In this document: positions 34,761 through 44,076 of the stretch, one piece after another | How positions within the stretch are numbered: position 1 is the first letter of the stretch | Layout: every line of letters begins with the position of its first letter | From: Anaerolineales bacterium UBA5797 | GTDB taxonomy: Bacteria; Chloroflexota; Anaerolineae; Anaerolineales; Villigracilaceae | Direction of reading: 5' to 3' | Assembly: GCA_002418205.1 (NCBI GenBank) | Contig: DIDP01000018.1 | Span: 1-59,426, forward strand | DNA: 59,426 nt | Position numbers and translations under genes: made by a program | The notes under the pieces: generated by a model | What the model saw: only the letters and a program-made list of their open reading frames with translations | What the model was told of the DNA's origin: nothing | Database searches by the model: none

Positions 34761-36053
34761 TTAACCTGAATCCGCCTCCACGAGCAGACCGCAATCCAGC
34801 AACGCCTGCGCCGCCTCGTGAATGGACGCAAATGGGATGCCCGCGCGCTCGGCGATATCCAGCAGAGTATACTGCCCATCGGACAGATTCAACACCCACA
34901 GCAGGGACATCTCGTAATGACTGGCATCCTTCCTGCCGCCCGTAGTGCTGTACAACCCGCGCTTGCCCAACTGCGGCTCGCCCTTCGGGTTGGTGTTGAG
35001 ATATCTTTTATTGTGCTCGATCAAGTGGACGATCTCGATGCACTTCGCATACGAATCGGCAAGATTTTCCGCCTTCACAAAATCGAGATTATCTGCTGAC
35101 GTGTGATATTCAGGGAAACGCCCATGCGGCGTGCGCGAAAGATTGCCCACTGCGAGATTGAACCCAGGTGATGCATACTGGCGTTCATCGTAACCGTACG
35201 GTGAGAAATCCCTGATCTCATAGTCCGCGTCCGAATGTTTCAGCACATGGCCCACCGCGCGGTCAATTTCCGCGTCGCCGCGCCGCGTCTTTTTGTAATG
35301 CATGAAACCAGGATCGCCGACACACGCCAGCACCAATCCATGTTTGATATTTGCGGCTTTTTCCTCGTTGAGACTCAACCAGGTGATCGAGCCGATCGTG
35401 CCAGGGATGAACAGGAAACGATACGAATATCTCGTTTTCTGCCGGCTCAAATATTTGGCGAGGTGCGCCGCCACACTCATCCCTGAAAGATTGTCGTTGC
35501 ACATGGACGGGTGGCAACTATGGCACGAGATCAAAAACTCGTCTTCGAGTTCGCCTTTGATGAGACATTCCCCGTATGTGAGGTGACCATCTTCAAGCGA
35601 GGTGTCAATGCAAACTTCGTATTCCTCGTCGGTCATGCTTTCCAATTGCTTGTGGGTGACACAGAATCCCCAATTCTCTTTGTAATACGAGGTTCGATAG
35701 GGTATCCAATCGGGATAATCAGGGAGCGAAAAAAGGTGCTCCTTGAGTTCTTCAAGTTTTATTTTGCGATGTATCGGCGTGCTGTAATTCAGCACATGCA
35801 GGTTTGACTTCTGAAAATCAACGACCTTTTCGCCCTTCGCGTTCTTGATCCACGCGTCGCGGATATTCCACTCGCGCGGCACGACCCAATCAAAGACCTG
35901 TGTCCCCGTCGGCACTTCACGCAACTCAAGCGGAATGTGCTTTTGCAGAATCCGCATGGACTGGCGGAATCCATCCCCCGTGATACTGCGGCAAATCGGG
36001 TAGAGTTCGGTTATCAGTTGATGAATTTCCTGTCCGATAGATTGCGAGTCCAT
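34761..36053 (-). CDS. DUF4910/DUF2172-type aminopeptidase-like protein
   Basis: The protein has 430 residues. The N-terminal part (LYPICRSITGDGFRQSM, FDWVVPREWNIRDAWI) and core (ISCHSCHPSMCNDNLSGMSVAAHLA, RFLFIPGTIGSITWL) match the M28-like aminopeptidase domain found in surface-polysaccharide loci; CHSCHPS, the Asp in CNDNLSG and the later EYHTSADN provide likely metal ligands. A winged-helix-like C-terminal part follows (LDIAERAGIPFASIHEAAQAL). Many clusters carry this family, but the reaction is unknown. It lies 6 nt after the epimerase gene on the same strand. Confidence 0.82.
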   Translation of the reverse strand: MDSQSIGQEIHQLITELYPICRSITGDGFRQSMRILQKHIPLELREVPTGTQVFDWVVPREWNIRDAWIKNAKGEKVVDFQKSNLHVLNYSTPIHRKIKLEELKEHLFSLPDYPDWIPYRTSYYKENWGFCVTHKQLESMTDEEYEVCIDTSLEDGHLTYGECLIKGELEDEFLISCHSCHPSMCNDNLSGMSVAAHLAKYLSRQKTRYSYRFLFIPGTIGSITWLSLNEEKAANIKHGLVLACVGDPGFMHYKKTRRGDAEIDRAVGHVLKHSDADYEIRDFSPYGYDERQYASPGFNLAVGNLSRTPHGRFPEYHTSADNLDFVKAENLADSYAKCIEIVHLIEHNKRYLNTNPKGEPQLGKRGLYSTTGGRKDASHYEMSLLWVLNLSDGQYTLLDIAERAGIPFASIHEAAQALLDCGLLVEADSG

Positions 36054-36059
36054 AAGTTT

Positions 36060-36602
36060 CTATTTCAAGAGGTCATCCGAATAATCAGGATAATTAGCGT
36101 CCCGTTCAGAGATCACCTTGACCTCGCTGCCCCATTCGATTCCAATGGCGGGATCGTCCCAGTGGAATCCACGCGCAAAGCCTGGCGCGTGGAATTCGGA
36201 CATCTGATAGAACACATAGGTATCAGGTTCAAGTGTCAGAAAGCCGTGCGCAAAGCCTTCGGGGACATACAGGGCGTTATGCACTTCCGCCGTCAGGTCA
36301 ACGGGAAAATGCCCCAGATAGGTCGGCGAATCGGGGCGGATGTCCACGATCACATCACGGATCGCGCCTTGCGTGCAACGCACCAGCTTCGCCTCCTGAT
36401 GCGGCGCCGCCTGGAAGTGCATCCCGCGCAAGGTGCCCTTTGTCTTGTTATACGAGATATTGCACTGGGCAAGGTTCGGGTTCAACCCATGCTCGCGAAA
36501 TTCGTTCTGGCAAAAGGTGCGGGCAAAGAAGCCCCTCTCATCCTCGATCCTTTGAAGCTCGATGACAAAGGCTCCCTGAAGGTTCGTCTCTTTGAAGATC
36601 AT
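36060..36602 (-). CDS. dTDP-4-dehydrorhamnose 3,5-epimerase-like protein
   Basis: The protein has 180 residues, a cupin-fold RmlC relative. Motifs are ERGFFARTF, KGTLRGMHFQAAPHQEAKLVRC in parts (LRGMHFQ, EAKLVRC), GFAHGFLTLEPDTYVFYQ and the usual catalytic His (in RGMH). I start at the ATG at 36602, which overlaps the preceding stop (TAATG), giving translational coupling with the C-methyltransferase gene. A longer frame to 36650 is not needed. It would epimerise a 4-keto-6-deoxy sugar nucleotide. Confidence 0.88.
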   Translation of the reverse strand: MIFKETNLQGAFVIELQRIEDERGFFARTFCQNEFREHGLNPNLAQCNISYNKTKGTLRGMHFQAAPHQEAKLVRCTQGAIRDVIVDIRPDSPTYLGHFPVDLTAEVHNALYVPEGFAHGFLTLEPDTYVFYQMSEFHAPGFARGFHWDDPAIGIEWGSEVKVISERDANYPDYSDDLLK

Positions 36603-37846
36603 TAATACACTTTCACTTCGGGGATGGGAACCACGAATCGTCCTCCCCACTCTCTGATGCCTGCCATCTGGGACATGATCTCATCCTTGAAGTTCCACGG
36701 CAGGATTAAAACGTAGTCAGGCTTCGTCTCTTGAATCTTCTCAGGCGGGTAGATGGGGATATGCGTTCCAGGCAGAAATTTGCCATGTTTGTACGGGTTG
36801 CGGTCCACAGTGTAATCCAGAAAATCGGTGCGGATGCCGCAATAGTTCAGGAGTGTGTTCCCCTTGCCCGGCGCGCCATACCCCGCAACAGACTTCCCCT
36901 CGCGTTTGGCTTGGATCAGGAACTCCAGTATTTTCCGCTTCGTTTCCTTGACCTGTTCCCCAAATGCGGAATAATGTTCCATGTTGGTAAAGCCCGCGTT
37001 CACTTCCCTCTCGTGCAAGGCGCGGGCACGGACGGTAACGGGTAGGGCGTCATTCTCCGCGTGCCGCGCGTAGATACGGAGCGAGCCTCCGTGCGTGGGG
37101 AGTTCCTCCACGTCGAACAGGGTCATGCCATGGGCGGCAAAAATCTTTTCGGCGGTGATGAAACTGAAATAGGAGAAATGCTCGTGATAGATCGTGTCGA
37201 ACTGGTTCTCCTCCATCAGGCGCATCAGATGCGGGAACTCGATGGTGATGACGCCTGTTGGCTTGAGCAAAATCTTCAACCCGCCGACGAAATCGTTGAT
37301 ATCAGGGACTTGTGCCAGCACGTTGTTGCCTGCGATCAAATCCGCTCCTTTGCCTTCGCCGCGTAATTGTTCGGCGAGTCTTACGCCGAAGAATTCAGTG
37401 AGCGTGGGAACACCTTTATCAACGGCAACTTTGGCAACATTCTTCGCAGGCTCAATGCCAAGAACAGGGATATTCTTCTTGACGAAGTATTGCAGGAGGT
37501 ATCCGTCATTGCTGGCGACTTCGACGACGAAACTTTTGTCATTCAGTCCGAAGCGTTCAGTCATTGAATCTGTGTACCTCTCTGCGTGCTGGAGCCAGGT
37601 CACCGCATAGGAGGAGAAATAGGCATATTCGGTGAAGATATGCTCGGGGCTGACGTACTCCTCCAGTTGCGCAAGATAACACTGCTCACACACGTACACA
37701 TGCAACGGGTAGAACGGCTCCATCTGGTTGAGTTGCTCGAGGGGGAGGAAACTCTCACATAGCGGCGACATGCCCAAGTCCACGAGAGAGAAGCGCAGAG
37801 GTTGTCCGCAGAAGCGGCATTTGCTTGAGTTGTTCGTCTGATCCAT
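36602..37846 (-). CDS. Sugar C-methyltransferase (TylC3/NovU-type)
   Basis: The protein has 414 residues in three parts. First, a zinc-binding N-terminal domain with CRFCG and CEQCY (about 10-60). Second, a Rossmann methyltransferase core (VVEVASNDGYLLQYFV about 107, HEHFSYFS about 215). Third, a C-terminal domain (VAGYGAPGKGNTLLNYCGI). This is the architecture of the C-3 or C-5 methyltransferases that branch deoxy sugars. It lies directly after the SDR gene (stop and start adjacent). It implies a branched-chain deoxy sugar in the polymer. Confidence 0.87.
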   Translation of the reverse strand: MDQTNNSSKCRFCGQPLRFSLVDLGMSPLCESFLPLEQLNQMEPFYPLHVYVCEQCYLAQLEEYVSPEHIFTEYAYFSSYAVTWLQHAERYTDSMTERFGLNDKSFVVEVASNDGYLLQYFVKKNIPVLGIEPAKNVAKVAVDKGVPTLTEFFGVRLAEQLRGEGKGADLIAGNNVLAQVPDINDFVGGLKILLKPTGVITIEFPHLMRLMEENQFDTIYHEHFSYFSFITAEKIFAAHGMTLFDVEELPTHGGSLRIYARHAENDALPVTVRARALHEREVNAGFTNMEHYSAFGEQVKETKRKILEFLIQAKREGKSVAGYGAPGKGNTLLNYCGIRTDFLDYTVDRNPYKHGKFLPGTHIPIYPPEKIQETKPDYVLILPWNFKDEIMSQMAGIREWGGRFVVPIPEVKVY

Positions 37847-38884
37847 TTAGGCTTCCACCTTCGTCCAGCGGAGAGTCGAGTCCAGCGTGCCGTTGCCGAG
37901 CAATTGTTTGATGTGGTCGATGCGCTTGTATTTCGGACCTTCGAACTCATCCAGTTTCAGATCCACTTTGCGATATGCCTCATAGAGTTCCTGTGCGCCT
38001 TTGCGGGCATCCCATTGCGGCTGGAACTCAGGCAATTTCTCGGCGATCTTGGTGAAATCCACGCGATAGGATCGTTTATCTGGACCCGCGTCCTGTGCGT
38101 ACTCGATCTCACAGCCTGGCACGGTTTCTTTGACGATATCAGCGATCTCACGGATGCGATAGTTCTGGTCGTTGCGCCCGACGTTGAACGCCTGGTTATG
38201 GATGACCTCACGCGGCGCATTAAGCGCGGCGATGAAGGCACGCGAAATATCTTCGATGTGGATGATCGGTCGCCAGGGCGTGCCATCGCTTTTGATGAGC
38301 ACCTTGCCCGTGGAATATGCCCACGCGACCAGGTTGTTCAAGACGATGTCAAAGCGTAAACGCGGCGAGACACCGTATGCCGTGGCATTGCGCAAAAAAA
38401 CAGGACTGAAATTGTCATCCGCCAGTTGTGCCACATCGCGTTCCACAAACACCTTCGACTCGCCATACGGCGTGACGGGATTGAACTCAGCGTCTTCCGT
38501 CAACATCTGATCGCCTGACGCCGCGCCGTAGGTACTGCACGAGGACGAGAAGATATAGCGCGGCACACCGACCTGCTTGGCGAGTTGCGCCAGTTTGACC
38601 GAGGCGTGGTAGTTGATGTCATAGGTCAAATCCGGGTTCAGATTCCCTAGCGGATCATTGGACAACGCCGCCAGATGCATGACCGCGTCGAATCCCTCCA
38701 GGTCTGCCGCTTCGACATCGCGCAAATCCTTGCGGATGGTTTTGTTTTCGGGCAAGCCCTCCCCGAAAGTGCAGCGCTGGTAGAGGTCTGAGTCGAGACC
38801 GATGACTTCGTGCCCCTCCGCCATCAACATGGGCACGAGCACTGTGCCGATGTATCCCCTGTCACCTGTTACTAGAATTCGCAT
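37847..38884 (-). CDS. NAD-dependent epimerase/dehydratase (extended SDR)
   Basis: The protein has 345 residues with the NAD motif GDRGYIG at the N-terminus, SSSCSTYG and YGESK (YxxxK catalytic pair). The C-terminal part carries a substrate domain (RPIIHIEDISRAFIAAL). I start at the ATG at 38884 because GGAG lies 7 nt upstream. It may reduce or epimerise the 4-keto intermediate of the branched sugar. The exact reaction cannot be told by eye. Confidence 0.87.
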   Translation of the reverse strand: MRILVTGDRGYIGTVLVPMLMAEGHEVIGLDSDLYQRCTFGEGLPENKTIRKDLRDVEAADLEGFDAVMHLAALSNDPLGNLNPDLTYDINYHASVKLAQLAKQVGVPRYIFSSSCSTYGAASGDQMLTEDAEFNPVTPYGESKVFVERDVAQLADDNFSPVFLRNATAYGVSPRLRFDIVLNNLVAWAYSTGKVLIKSDGTPWRPIIHIEDISRAFIAALNAPREVIHNQAFNVGRNDQNYRIREIADIVKETVPGCEIEYAQDAGPDKRSYRVDFTKIAEKLPEFQPQWDARKGAQELYEAYRKVDLKLDEFEGPKYKRIDHIKQLLGNGTLDSTLRWTKVEA

Positions 38885-38917
38885 GTGTTTCTCCATTGAA
38901 AATAATTTCGTATTTGG

Positions 38918-39883
38918 CTATGTCGAACTTGAATATTCCGCGCTTACCGAGGCGTCGAGAGTCTCTTTGTACAACCGCGGAAATATGGGAATCCATTGAT
39001 GGAAGGCGAGCATGGCATCCTTGGCAATCGAGCGGAAGTTCCGCACGACCGCCAGCCACCTGACCATATAAAGATAACAGCGGAATCGCTGGTATACGCT
39101 GATCGGCGCGTGATTAATGGCATGGAGGCAATTCTTGAAATACAGCCACTTAATCAGCACCACCTGCCCCTCCAGCGACGTGTCAAAGAACCGCACCCGC
39201 GCTCGTTCCGAAGCCAGCACACCCTTCGTGGATTGCTTGGGGTGGATGCGATACAGGAACAGGAATTCGGGGATCTCGTAGAAATCACCCAGCAAAGCAA
39301 GATGCGCCAGGAAGACTTCATCCGAGCAGGGATAACTGCCGTGCATGACCGTCCCGCCCACCTGCTCTCTGCGCATCAGCCCCGAAGCCTGTGACACAAT
39401 ATGATCAGGATCGAGAATCAGGCTCTTGAAGCGGATGTGCGCCTGCGGGGAACACGCATCATCCGGCGGCTCGAAATCGCGGATGGGATTGTCCTCCTGG
39501 TCGATCAGCCTGGTCTTCGGGAAGGCGCACGCCACGTTGGGATGTTTGTCTAAAATTTCCACGCATCGTTCGAGGAACATCGGCGCAAGTAGATCGTCGT
39601 AATCAGTCCATTTGAAATATTCACCCGAGGTTAACTCATACGCACGGTTGAAGTTCGGCGCGATGCCGATATTTTTGGAGTTACGGTGATATTTTACACG
39701 CGGGTCCATTTTGGCGTAACGTTCGCAAATTTCCTGCGTGCGGTCAGACGAACCGTTATCCGAGATGACGAGTTCGAAATCCTTATACGTCTGCGCGAGG
39801 ACCGCGTCGAGAGTCTTTTCGAGGTACCTCTCCCCGTTGTACACGGGCATGCCGAGGCTGACGCGCGGGTTAGATGGAGCCAT
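38918..39883 (-). CDS. Glycosyltransferase family 2
   Basis: The protein has 321 residues. A GT-A fold start RVSLGMPVYNGERYLEKTLDAV and DNGSSDRTQEI are clear; the DxD-equivalent is WTDYDDLLAP. Hydrophobic segments near the C-terminus may touch the membrane. I start at the ATG at 39883 with GGGAGGG just upstream. Its start overlaps the end of the next gene by 14 nt. Donor unknown. Confidence 0.88.
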   Translation of the reverse strand: MAPSNPRVSLGMPVYNGERYLEKTLDAVLAQTYKDFELVISDNGSSDRTQEICERYAKMDPRVKYHRNSKNIGIAPNFNRAYELTSGEYFKWTDYDDLLAPMFLERCVEILDKHPNVACAFPKTRLIDQEDNPIRDFEPPDDACSPQAHIRFKSLILDPDHIVSQASGLMRREQVGGTVMHGSYPCSDEVFLAHLALLGDFYEIPEFLFLYRIHPKQSTKGVLASERARVRFFDTSLEGQVVLIKWLYFKNCLHAINHAPISVYQRFRCYLYMVRWLAVVRNFRSIAKDAMLAFHQWIPIFPRLYKETLDASVSAEYSSST

Positions 39884-40691
39884 GAGTCCCTCCCATTGGA
39901 ACAGAATCAGCCGTCGGGTGGTTGGAGGCGAGAGCATTCAAGGCGCGGGCGACGCCCATCATGCTGTTACTGAAATCGTCATCCTTATGCACTGCCACCC
40001 CGGTCGCATTGTAGGTGGGACAGCGGAACAGGCGTCCCGCGTCATGGATCTTCGGCGCGCGGCTCCCCGAACGACTGACGATCATAAAATCCGCGGCGGA
40101 TTCCACCATGCGCCCCAACGTTTCATCCTTGACGATCTCATGCCTCAATTCCATGAAGCGTTTCAGGTGCGCGCCGGTAAGGGCGTACACCTCGCAGATG
40201 TAATCCAACGAACGCTCCTCCTCCTGCCGATATTCCAGAAAACCGTCTTCATGCTGGACCATCCCAGCAAAGCCGTGCGGAATTTCAGGTTCGGCGACCA
40301 GCGCCGCGAAGAGTTGCCTGAGTTGCCACGGGAAGATCAGCACATCGTCGTCCACCACGATCAGATACTCAGGCGAGAATTCGTTCGCCACCAACCAGCG
40401 ATGACCGCAGCCGCGGCGCACAGGCTGGTTGACGATCTTGATGCGTGCATCCCTGACTTTGATCATCGAGGCGATGTCAACATCTGGATTGTGGTTGGAA
40501 ATGATGACCTGCCCGACAAAATCGCATTTGAAGATGTTGCGCAATTGATGGTTGATGTGCTTCATCCGCACGGGACTGAAATACGTGAACAGGATCGTCG
40601 CCTTTTGAGGCGCGTTCGAACGGAGCCTCAAGCCGATAAAGCCGTTGAGTGCCCATAGCAAATATTTGATCTCTTTCAGGATTTTCTTCAA
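39870..40691 (-). CDS. GT-A glycosyltransferase, GT64/exostosin-like
   Basis: The protein has 273 residues. After a short N-terminal helix, KATILFTYFSPVRMKHI and VIISNHNP resemble the start of GT64-type transferases. YLIVVDDDVLIFPWQL carries the DDD metal site, and ADFMIVSRSG and HDAGRLFRCPTYNATG follow. This family is unusual in bacteria, where most GT-A proteins are GT2. The assignment is by eye and moderate. Confidence 0.65.
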   Translation of the reverse strand: MKKILKEIKYLLWALNGFIGLRLRSNAPQKATILFTYFSPVRMKHINHQLRNIFKCDFVGQVIISNHNPDVDIASMIKVRDARIKIVNQPVRRGCGHRWLVANEFSPEYLIVVDDDVLIFPWQLRQLFAALVAEPEIPHGFAGMVQHEDGFLEYRQEEERSLDYICEVYALTGAHLKRFMELRHEIVKDETLGRMVESAADFMIVSRSGSRAPKIHDAGRLFRCPTYNATGVAVHKDDDFSNSMMGVARALNALASNHPTADSVPMGGTHGSI

Positions 40692-40724
40692 AACCGACTC
40701 CGTTACGATAAATCTTCACGTCCG

Positions 40725-42026
40725 CTAACGGGACCTTCTCGCTTCCACCAATGAAAATATCTTTTGATATGCGTCATGCCCCATTTCGATCTGGCGTTTT
40801 GCCGCCTCCAGTAACTGCGGTCGCAAACGTTCCGCTGACGACCAGGCAAAATCAATTGCCTTCCGCAGGTTTTCCTCCAGGTTTTCATCCTTCAGCATCA
40901 ACACCTGACAACCTTCCTCACCGAACTCTGCCGCCAGTCCCGAGATCTTGTTCCGATACTCGACGGAGTTCGCCAGCCCGATCACGGGTATCCCCTGGCT
41001 GATGGCGAACACCGCTCCATGAAACGTACCCGTGACCATGATGCGGCAGCGACTGATGCGTTCGATGACGGCGGAGGTGCTCTCGAACTTTCGCCAACTC
41101 GAGAATGTCCGCCGGTATCCCCGCATGAGTTCCGCCACGTACTCTTTATCGGCGTCGTTGGAGTCGATCGGAGCGGAGACCAATTCAGCGTTGTATCTTT
41201 TCGCCGCCGCCAGGATGACGGGTCGGATGGCGTGGATATGAACTCGATGAAAGTCCGTATACGCCGCCACTCTCAAACTCAGACCGATCCCGTTCCCCAG
41301 CCTGTCCTTCCGCGCCAGGTAGGCTGGCTCGATGGCATCGTCCCCGGTCATCAACACCTTCTCCGGCGGCACTCCCAGCGACTCGAGCAGGGGGCGCGTC
41401 AGTTTTTCCTCGCGGGTCAACAGGTAATCGAGTTTGGGCAAAACCTCGCTTGCCCGCTTGCGCAGTTCCAGGTCTTCGAGCGGACCAATCCCCTGACCGA
41501 CCATGACCGTCAGCACACCTCTTGCCTGCGCGGCTTCCAACCGGTCGAACAGTGAAAACAAGAAGCGCTTGTCGGAGTCGCACAAATAGCCGCCGCCGGT
41601 CGGGACGTACATGTCATATTGGGCGATATTGGGATAAAGATCAACGGCTCTTTTCTCCCTTTGGGCTGATTCCGCCTCCGAGCCGCCTTCTCCACCCTGA
41701 TCCATTCCACTGTCCGCGTGCTTTAGCATTGATTCTTCGTCACTTTTTCTTTTGAGCGATTCGCGCAACTCAAAGATGAGACGCCAGAGCGGTTTTGGAA
41801 TGAGCTGGAAAATTAACGTAAACCTCCGCCTTCGTTCGACGAAGCTCGCCGGATCCACCGGGTGGACGTCATCCAGATACGCCCGGCAAAAATAAGGCGA
41901 GATGGAGATCACATCCAATCGGGCATCGCGCCAGAACGTCCTGAATCTATCCCGCGCCACCTCCAGCAGTGAGTTGTTGCCGCGATTCTTGTGGTCGTGC
42001 ACAGACTGGTCAAAGAGGATGCGCAT
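40725..42026 (-). CDS. Polysaccharide pyruvyl transferase family protein
   Basis: The protein has 433 residues. MRILFDQSVHDHKNRGNNSLLEVA and the C-terminal TGTFHGAVFAISQGIPVIGLANSVEYRNK in parts (GTFHGAVFA, GIPVIGLA) are hallmarks of the WcaK/PssM pyruvyl transferase fold (GT-B-like); YVPTGGGYLCD is a conserved middle motif. These enzymes add pyruvate ketals from phosphoenolpyruvate to sugars of the polymer, making it acidic. A 30-residue low-complexity charged insert lies at about 95-130. It overlaps the next gene's stop by 1 nt (TAATG). Confidence 0.82.
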   Translation of the reverse strand: MRILFDQSVHDHKNRGNNSLLEVARDRFRTFWRDARLDVISISPYFCRAYLDDVHPVDPASFVERRRRFTLIFQLIPKPLWRLIFELRESLKRKSDEESMLKHADSGMDQGGEGGSEAESAQREKRAVDLYPNIAQYDMYVPTGGGYLCDSDKRFLFSLFDRLEAAQARGVLTVMVGQGIGPLEDLELRKRASEVLPKLDYLLTREEKLTRPLLESLGVPPEKVLMTGDDAIEPAYLARKDRLGNGIGLSLRVAAYTDFHRVHIHAIRPVILAAAKRYNAELVSAPIDSNDADKEYVAELMRGYRRTFSSWRKFESTSAVIERISRCRIMVTGTFHGAVFAISQGIPVIGLANSVEYRNKISGLAAEFGEEGCQVLMLKDENLEENLRKAIDFAWSSAERLRPQLLEAAKRQIEMGHDAYQKIFSLVEARRSR

Positions 42027-43192
42027 TAACCTTGTCGCTTTTCCACTACTTTTTTATACACCGCAACCGTCTCCGCTCCGCACTTGTCCCACGAAAATTG
42101 AGCCGCCCTTTCCAACCCGGCGCGCTTCAATCGTACCTGCATGGATTCATCCGTCAACACCTTGCGCATGGCGGCAGAAATGCCGTTCACATCCTGTGCG
42201 TCGAAAAGGACCGCCGCCTCCCCGACGATCTCAGGAATGGATGAGTTATCCGCGGCAACCACCGGCACGCCGCACGACATGGCCTCTAGCAGTGGCAGAC
42301 CGAACCCCTCATACCGGGATGGAAATACAAAAAGCGACGCGAGGTTGTAGATGGACACAAGGTCTTCATTGGGCACTTGTCGGATGAATCGAACATTTTT
42401 CGATAGCCCCAATTCCTCGACCAGTTTCGAGATCTCATCGGCCAGGAACGAATGCGTCCAAACAATAGCCAGTTGATATTGCGCGCGCAATTCATCGGAG
42501 AGCATCCCATAGGCTTGAATGAGCGACTTTATGTTTTTTCTTGGATCTGCCGCTCCAAGCGCCAAAAGATAATTCGAGAGGAGATTATATTTATTACGCA
42601 CAGCCTCCAGACGGGCAGGATCATCAACCACTCGATATGCAGTGCCAGCCGCTTCGTGGGTAACAATGATCTTCTCTGTATTCATTTTCAAGGTCTTTTG
42701 AATGCCTTCCCGGGAAACATGTGACACAGTGATGACCGCAGAGGCGCGTGGAATTGCGTATCGCGGCACTAGATAGTTATACCAATCGATGAAGCGTCGT
42801 TTGAGCGACCAGGATCCCCTGCTGGTGAAGTTTTCGGGGAACGCCCAGATCATATCGTGAACCGTGACGACTAATGGACAGGAGATGTTCAAGGGAGCGG
42901 TGAGGCAAGGCGAATGAAAAAGGTCGAGGCGATCCGCTTTAACCTGTCGCCCCAAAGCCACCTGTTCCCGCCACGGCAGGCCCACAACAGGCATCGAACC
43001 GGAGACGACGCGGTTAACGAAATTGGATTGAACGGGTATCACATCATGCGGACCAGGCTGGCGATCCAGATACAACACATACTCGTTTTCCGAGTCGATC
43101 CTTGCCAATGTTGCGACCAGGTTTTCGGTATAGGTCTTGAATCCTCCAGGTTGAGGATGTGTCAAAAAGCGGGCATCAATTCCGATTTTCAT
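42026..43192 (-). CDS. Glycosyltransferase, GT4-type (mannosyltransferase-like)
   Basis: The protein has 388 residues with a clear GT-B fold. PSRYEGFGLPLLEAMSCGVPVVA contains the canonical EX7E motif, and the N-terminus is MKIGIDARFLTHPQPGGFKTY, typical of WbaZ-like transferases. It starts 4 nt inside the end of the next gene upstream (ATG at 43192, upstream gene ends at 43189), so they are coupled. Confidence 0.9.
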   Translation of the reverse strand: MKIGIDARFLTHPQPGGFKTYTENLVATLARIDSENEYVLYLDRQPGPHDVIPVQSNFVNRVVSGSMPVVGLPWREQVALGRQVKADRLDLFHSPCLTAPLNISCPLVVTVHDMIWAFPENFTSRGSWSLKRRFIDWYNYLVPRYAIPRASAVITVSHVSREGIQKTLKMNTEKIIVTHEAAGTAYRVVDDPARLEAVRNKYNLLSNYLLALGAADPRKNIKSLIQAYGMLSDELRAQYQLAIVWTHSFLADEISKLVEELGLSKNVRFIRQVPNEDLVSIYNLASLFVFPSRYEGFGLPLLEAMSCGVPVVAADNSSIPEIVGEAAVLFDAQDVNGISAAMRKVLTDESMQVRLKRAGLERAAQFSWDKCGAETVAVYKKVVEKRQG

Positions 43193-44076
43193 TGTATTTT
43201 TGTTCCCAGCCCGCGCCAGAATTCAGGGAAAAAGAGGTTAAGACCGGTCATAGTCAGCCCATCCGTTAACCTGCTGAGCGCAAGGAAAAGATTGCGTTGC
43301 TTCAAATTCCAAACCATGGAGGCAAAAAAAGCCCGTGACACCCTTCCGCGCCAATACCTTGATGTTGCCGAATCTCGCATGCGTCTGTACGAATTGGGAG
43401 TCTGCAAGGCTTTTTCGCGGCCCCAACGATCCCCTTCAGCGATCTTATTCCAATTGGTACTGCTTCCCACTTCGCCGATCCTCACCTGGGCAACGACTAT
43501 GGGCGCAAAGGCGAGTGTCCCCATGAACGCCAGTCTGCGCCCGACATCCCGGTCCTCGACCCCGGTTAGGATTGGGGTTGGGTCGTATCCGCCGGCCATG
43601 AAGAATGAGCTTGTTTTGAGCAGGGAGGCTTGAAGCGGCAAGCCTTCGCCTGAAACAAGCAGGGCAAAGATGTTCCCGGTCAAACCCGGGTGAAATTCAT
43701 CCACCTGGTTCCCGTCGTTGTCCACCGTCCGCCAACTGCCGTACAACCAATCTGCATTCGGGTTTTTATGTGACAACTCCCAAAATACCCTCAACGCGCC
43801 CGGCAGGAGGATATCGTCATCGTCCAAGAAATGTAAATACTTACCTTTGGCAATTGCCGCGCCGGTGTTGCGCGCCACACTGCGTTCCCGGCGTTGGGTC
43901 TCGATCACACGCACACGGGGCGACCTCTGCCAATCTTCTTCTGGCAGTGGCTGACCGGAGTCGTTCACCACGATCACTTCAAAATCATCGGCGTCGAAAT
44001 CCTGCTCCAGGACGCTCAGCACCGCCCGCGCGAGTGTGGCACGACCGATGGTTGGGATGATCGTTGAACTAAACAT
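43189..44076 (-). CDS. Glycosyltransferase family 2
   Basis: The protein has 295 residues. MFSSTIIPTIGRATLARAVL is the GT-A start, FEVIVVNDSGQPLP and ARNTGAAIAKGKYLHFLDDDDILLP in part (YLHFLDDDDILLP) supply the nucleotide and DxD sites, and GVEDRDVGRRL is the ED catalytic region. I chose the ATG at 44076, which overlaps the stop of the membrane glycosyltransferase gene by 8 nt; a longer frame begins inside that gene. Confidence 0.88.
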   Translation of the reverse strand: MFSSTIIPTIGRATLARAVLSVLEQDFDADDFEVIVVNDSGQPLPEEDWQRSPRVRVIETQRRERSVARNTGAAIAKGKYLHFLDDDDILLPGALRVFWELSHKNPNADWLYGSWRTVDNDGNQVDEFHPGLTGNIFALLVSGEGLPLQASLLKTSSFFMAGGYDPTPILTGVEDRDVGRRLAFMGTLAFAPIVVAQVRIGEVGSSTNWNKIAEGDRWGREKALQTPNSYRRMRDSATSRYWRGRVSRAFFASMVWNLKQRNLFLALSRLTDGLTMTGLNLFFPEFWRGLGTKIQ

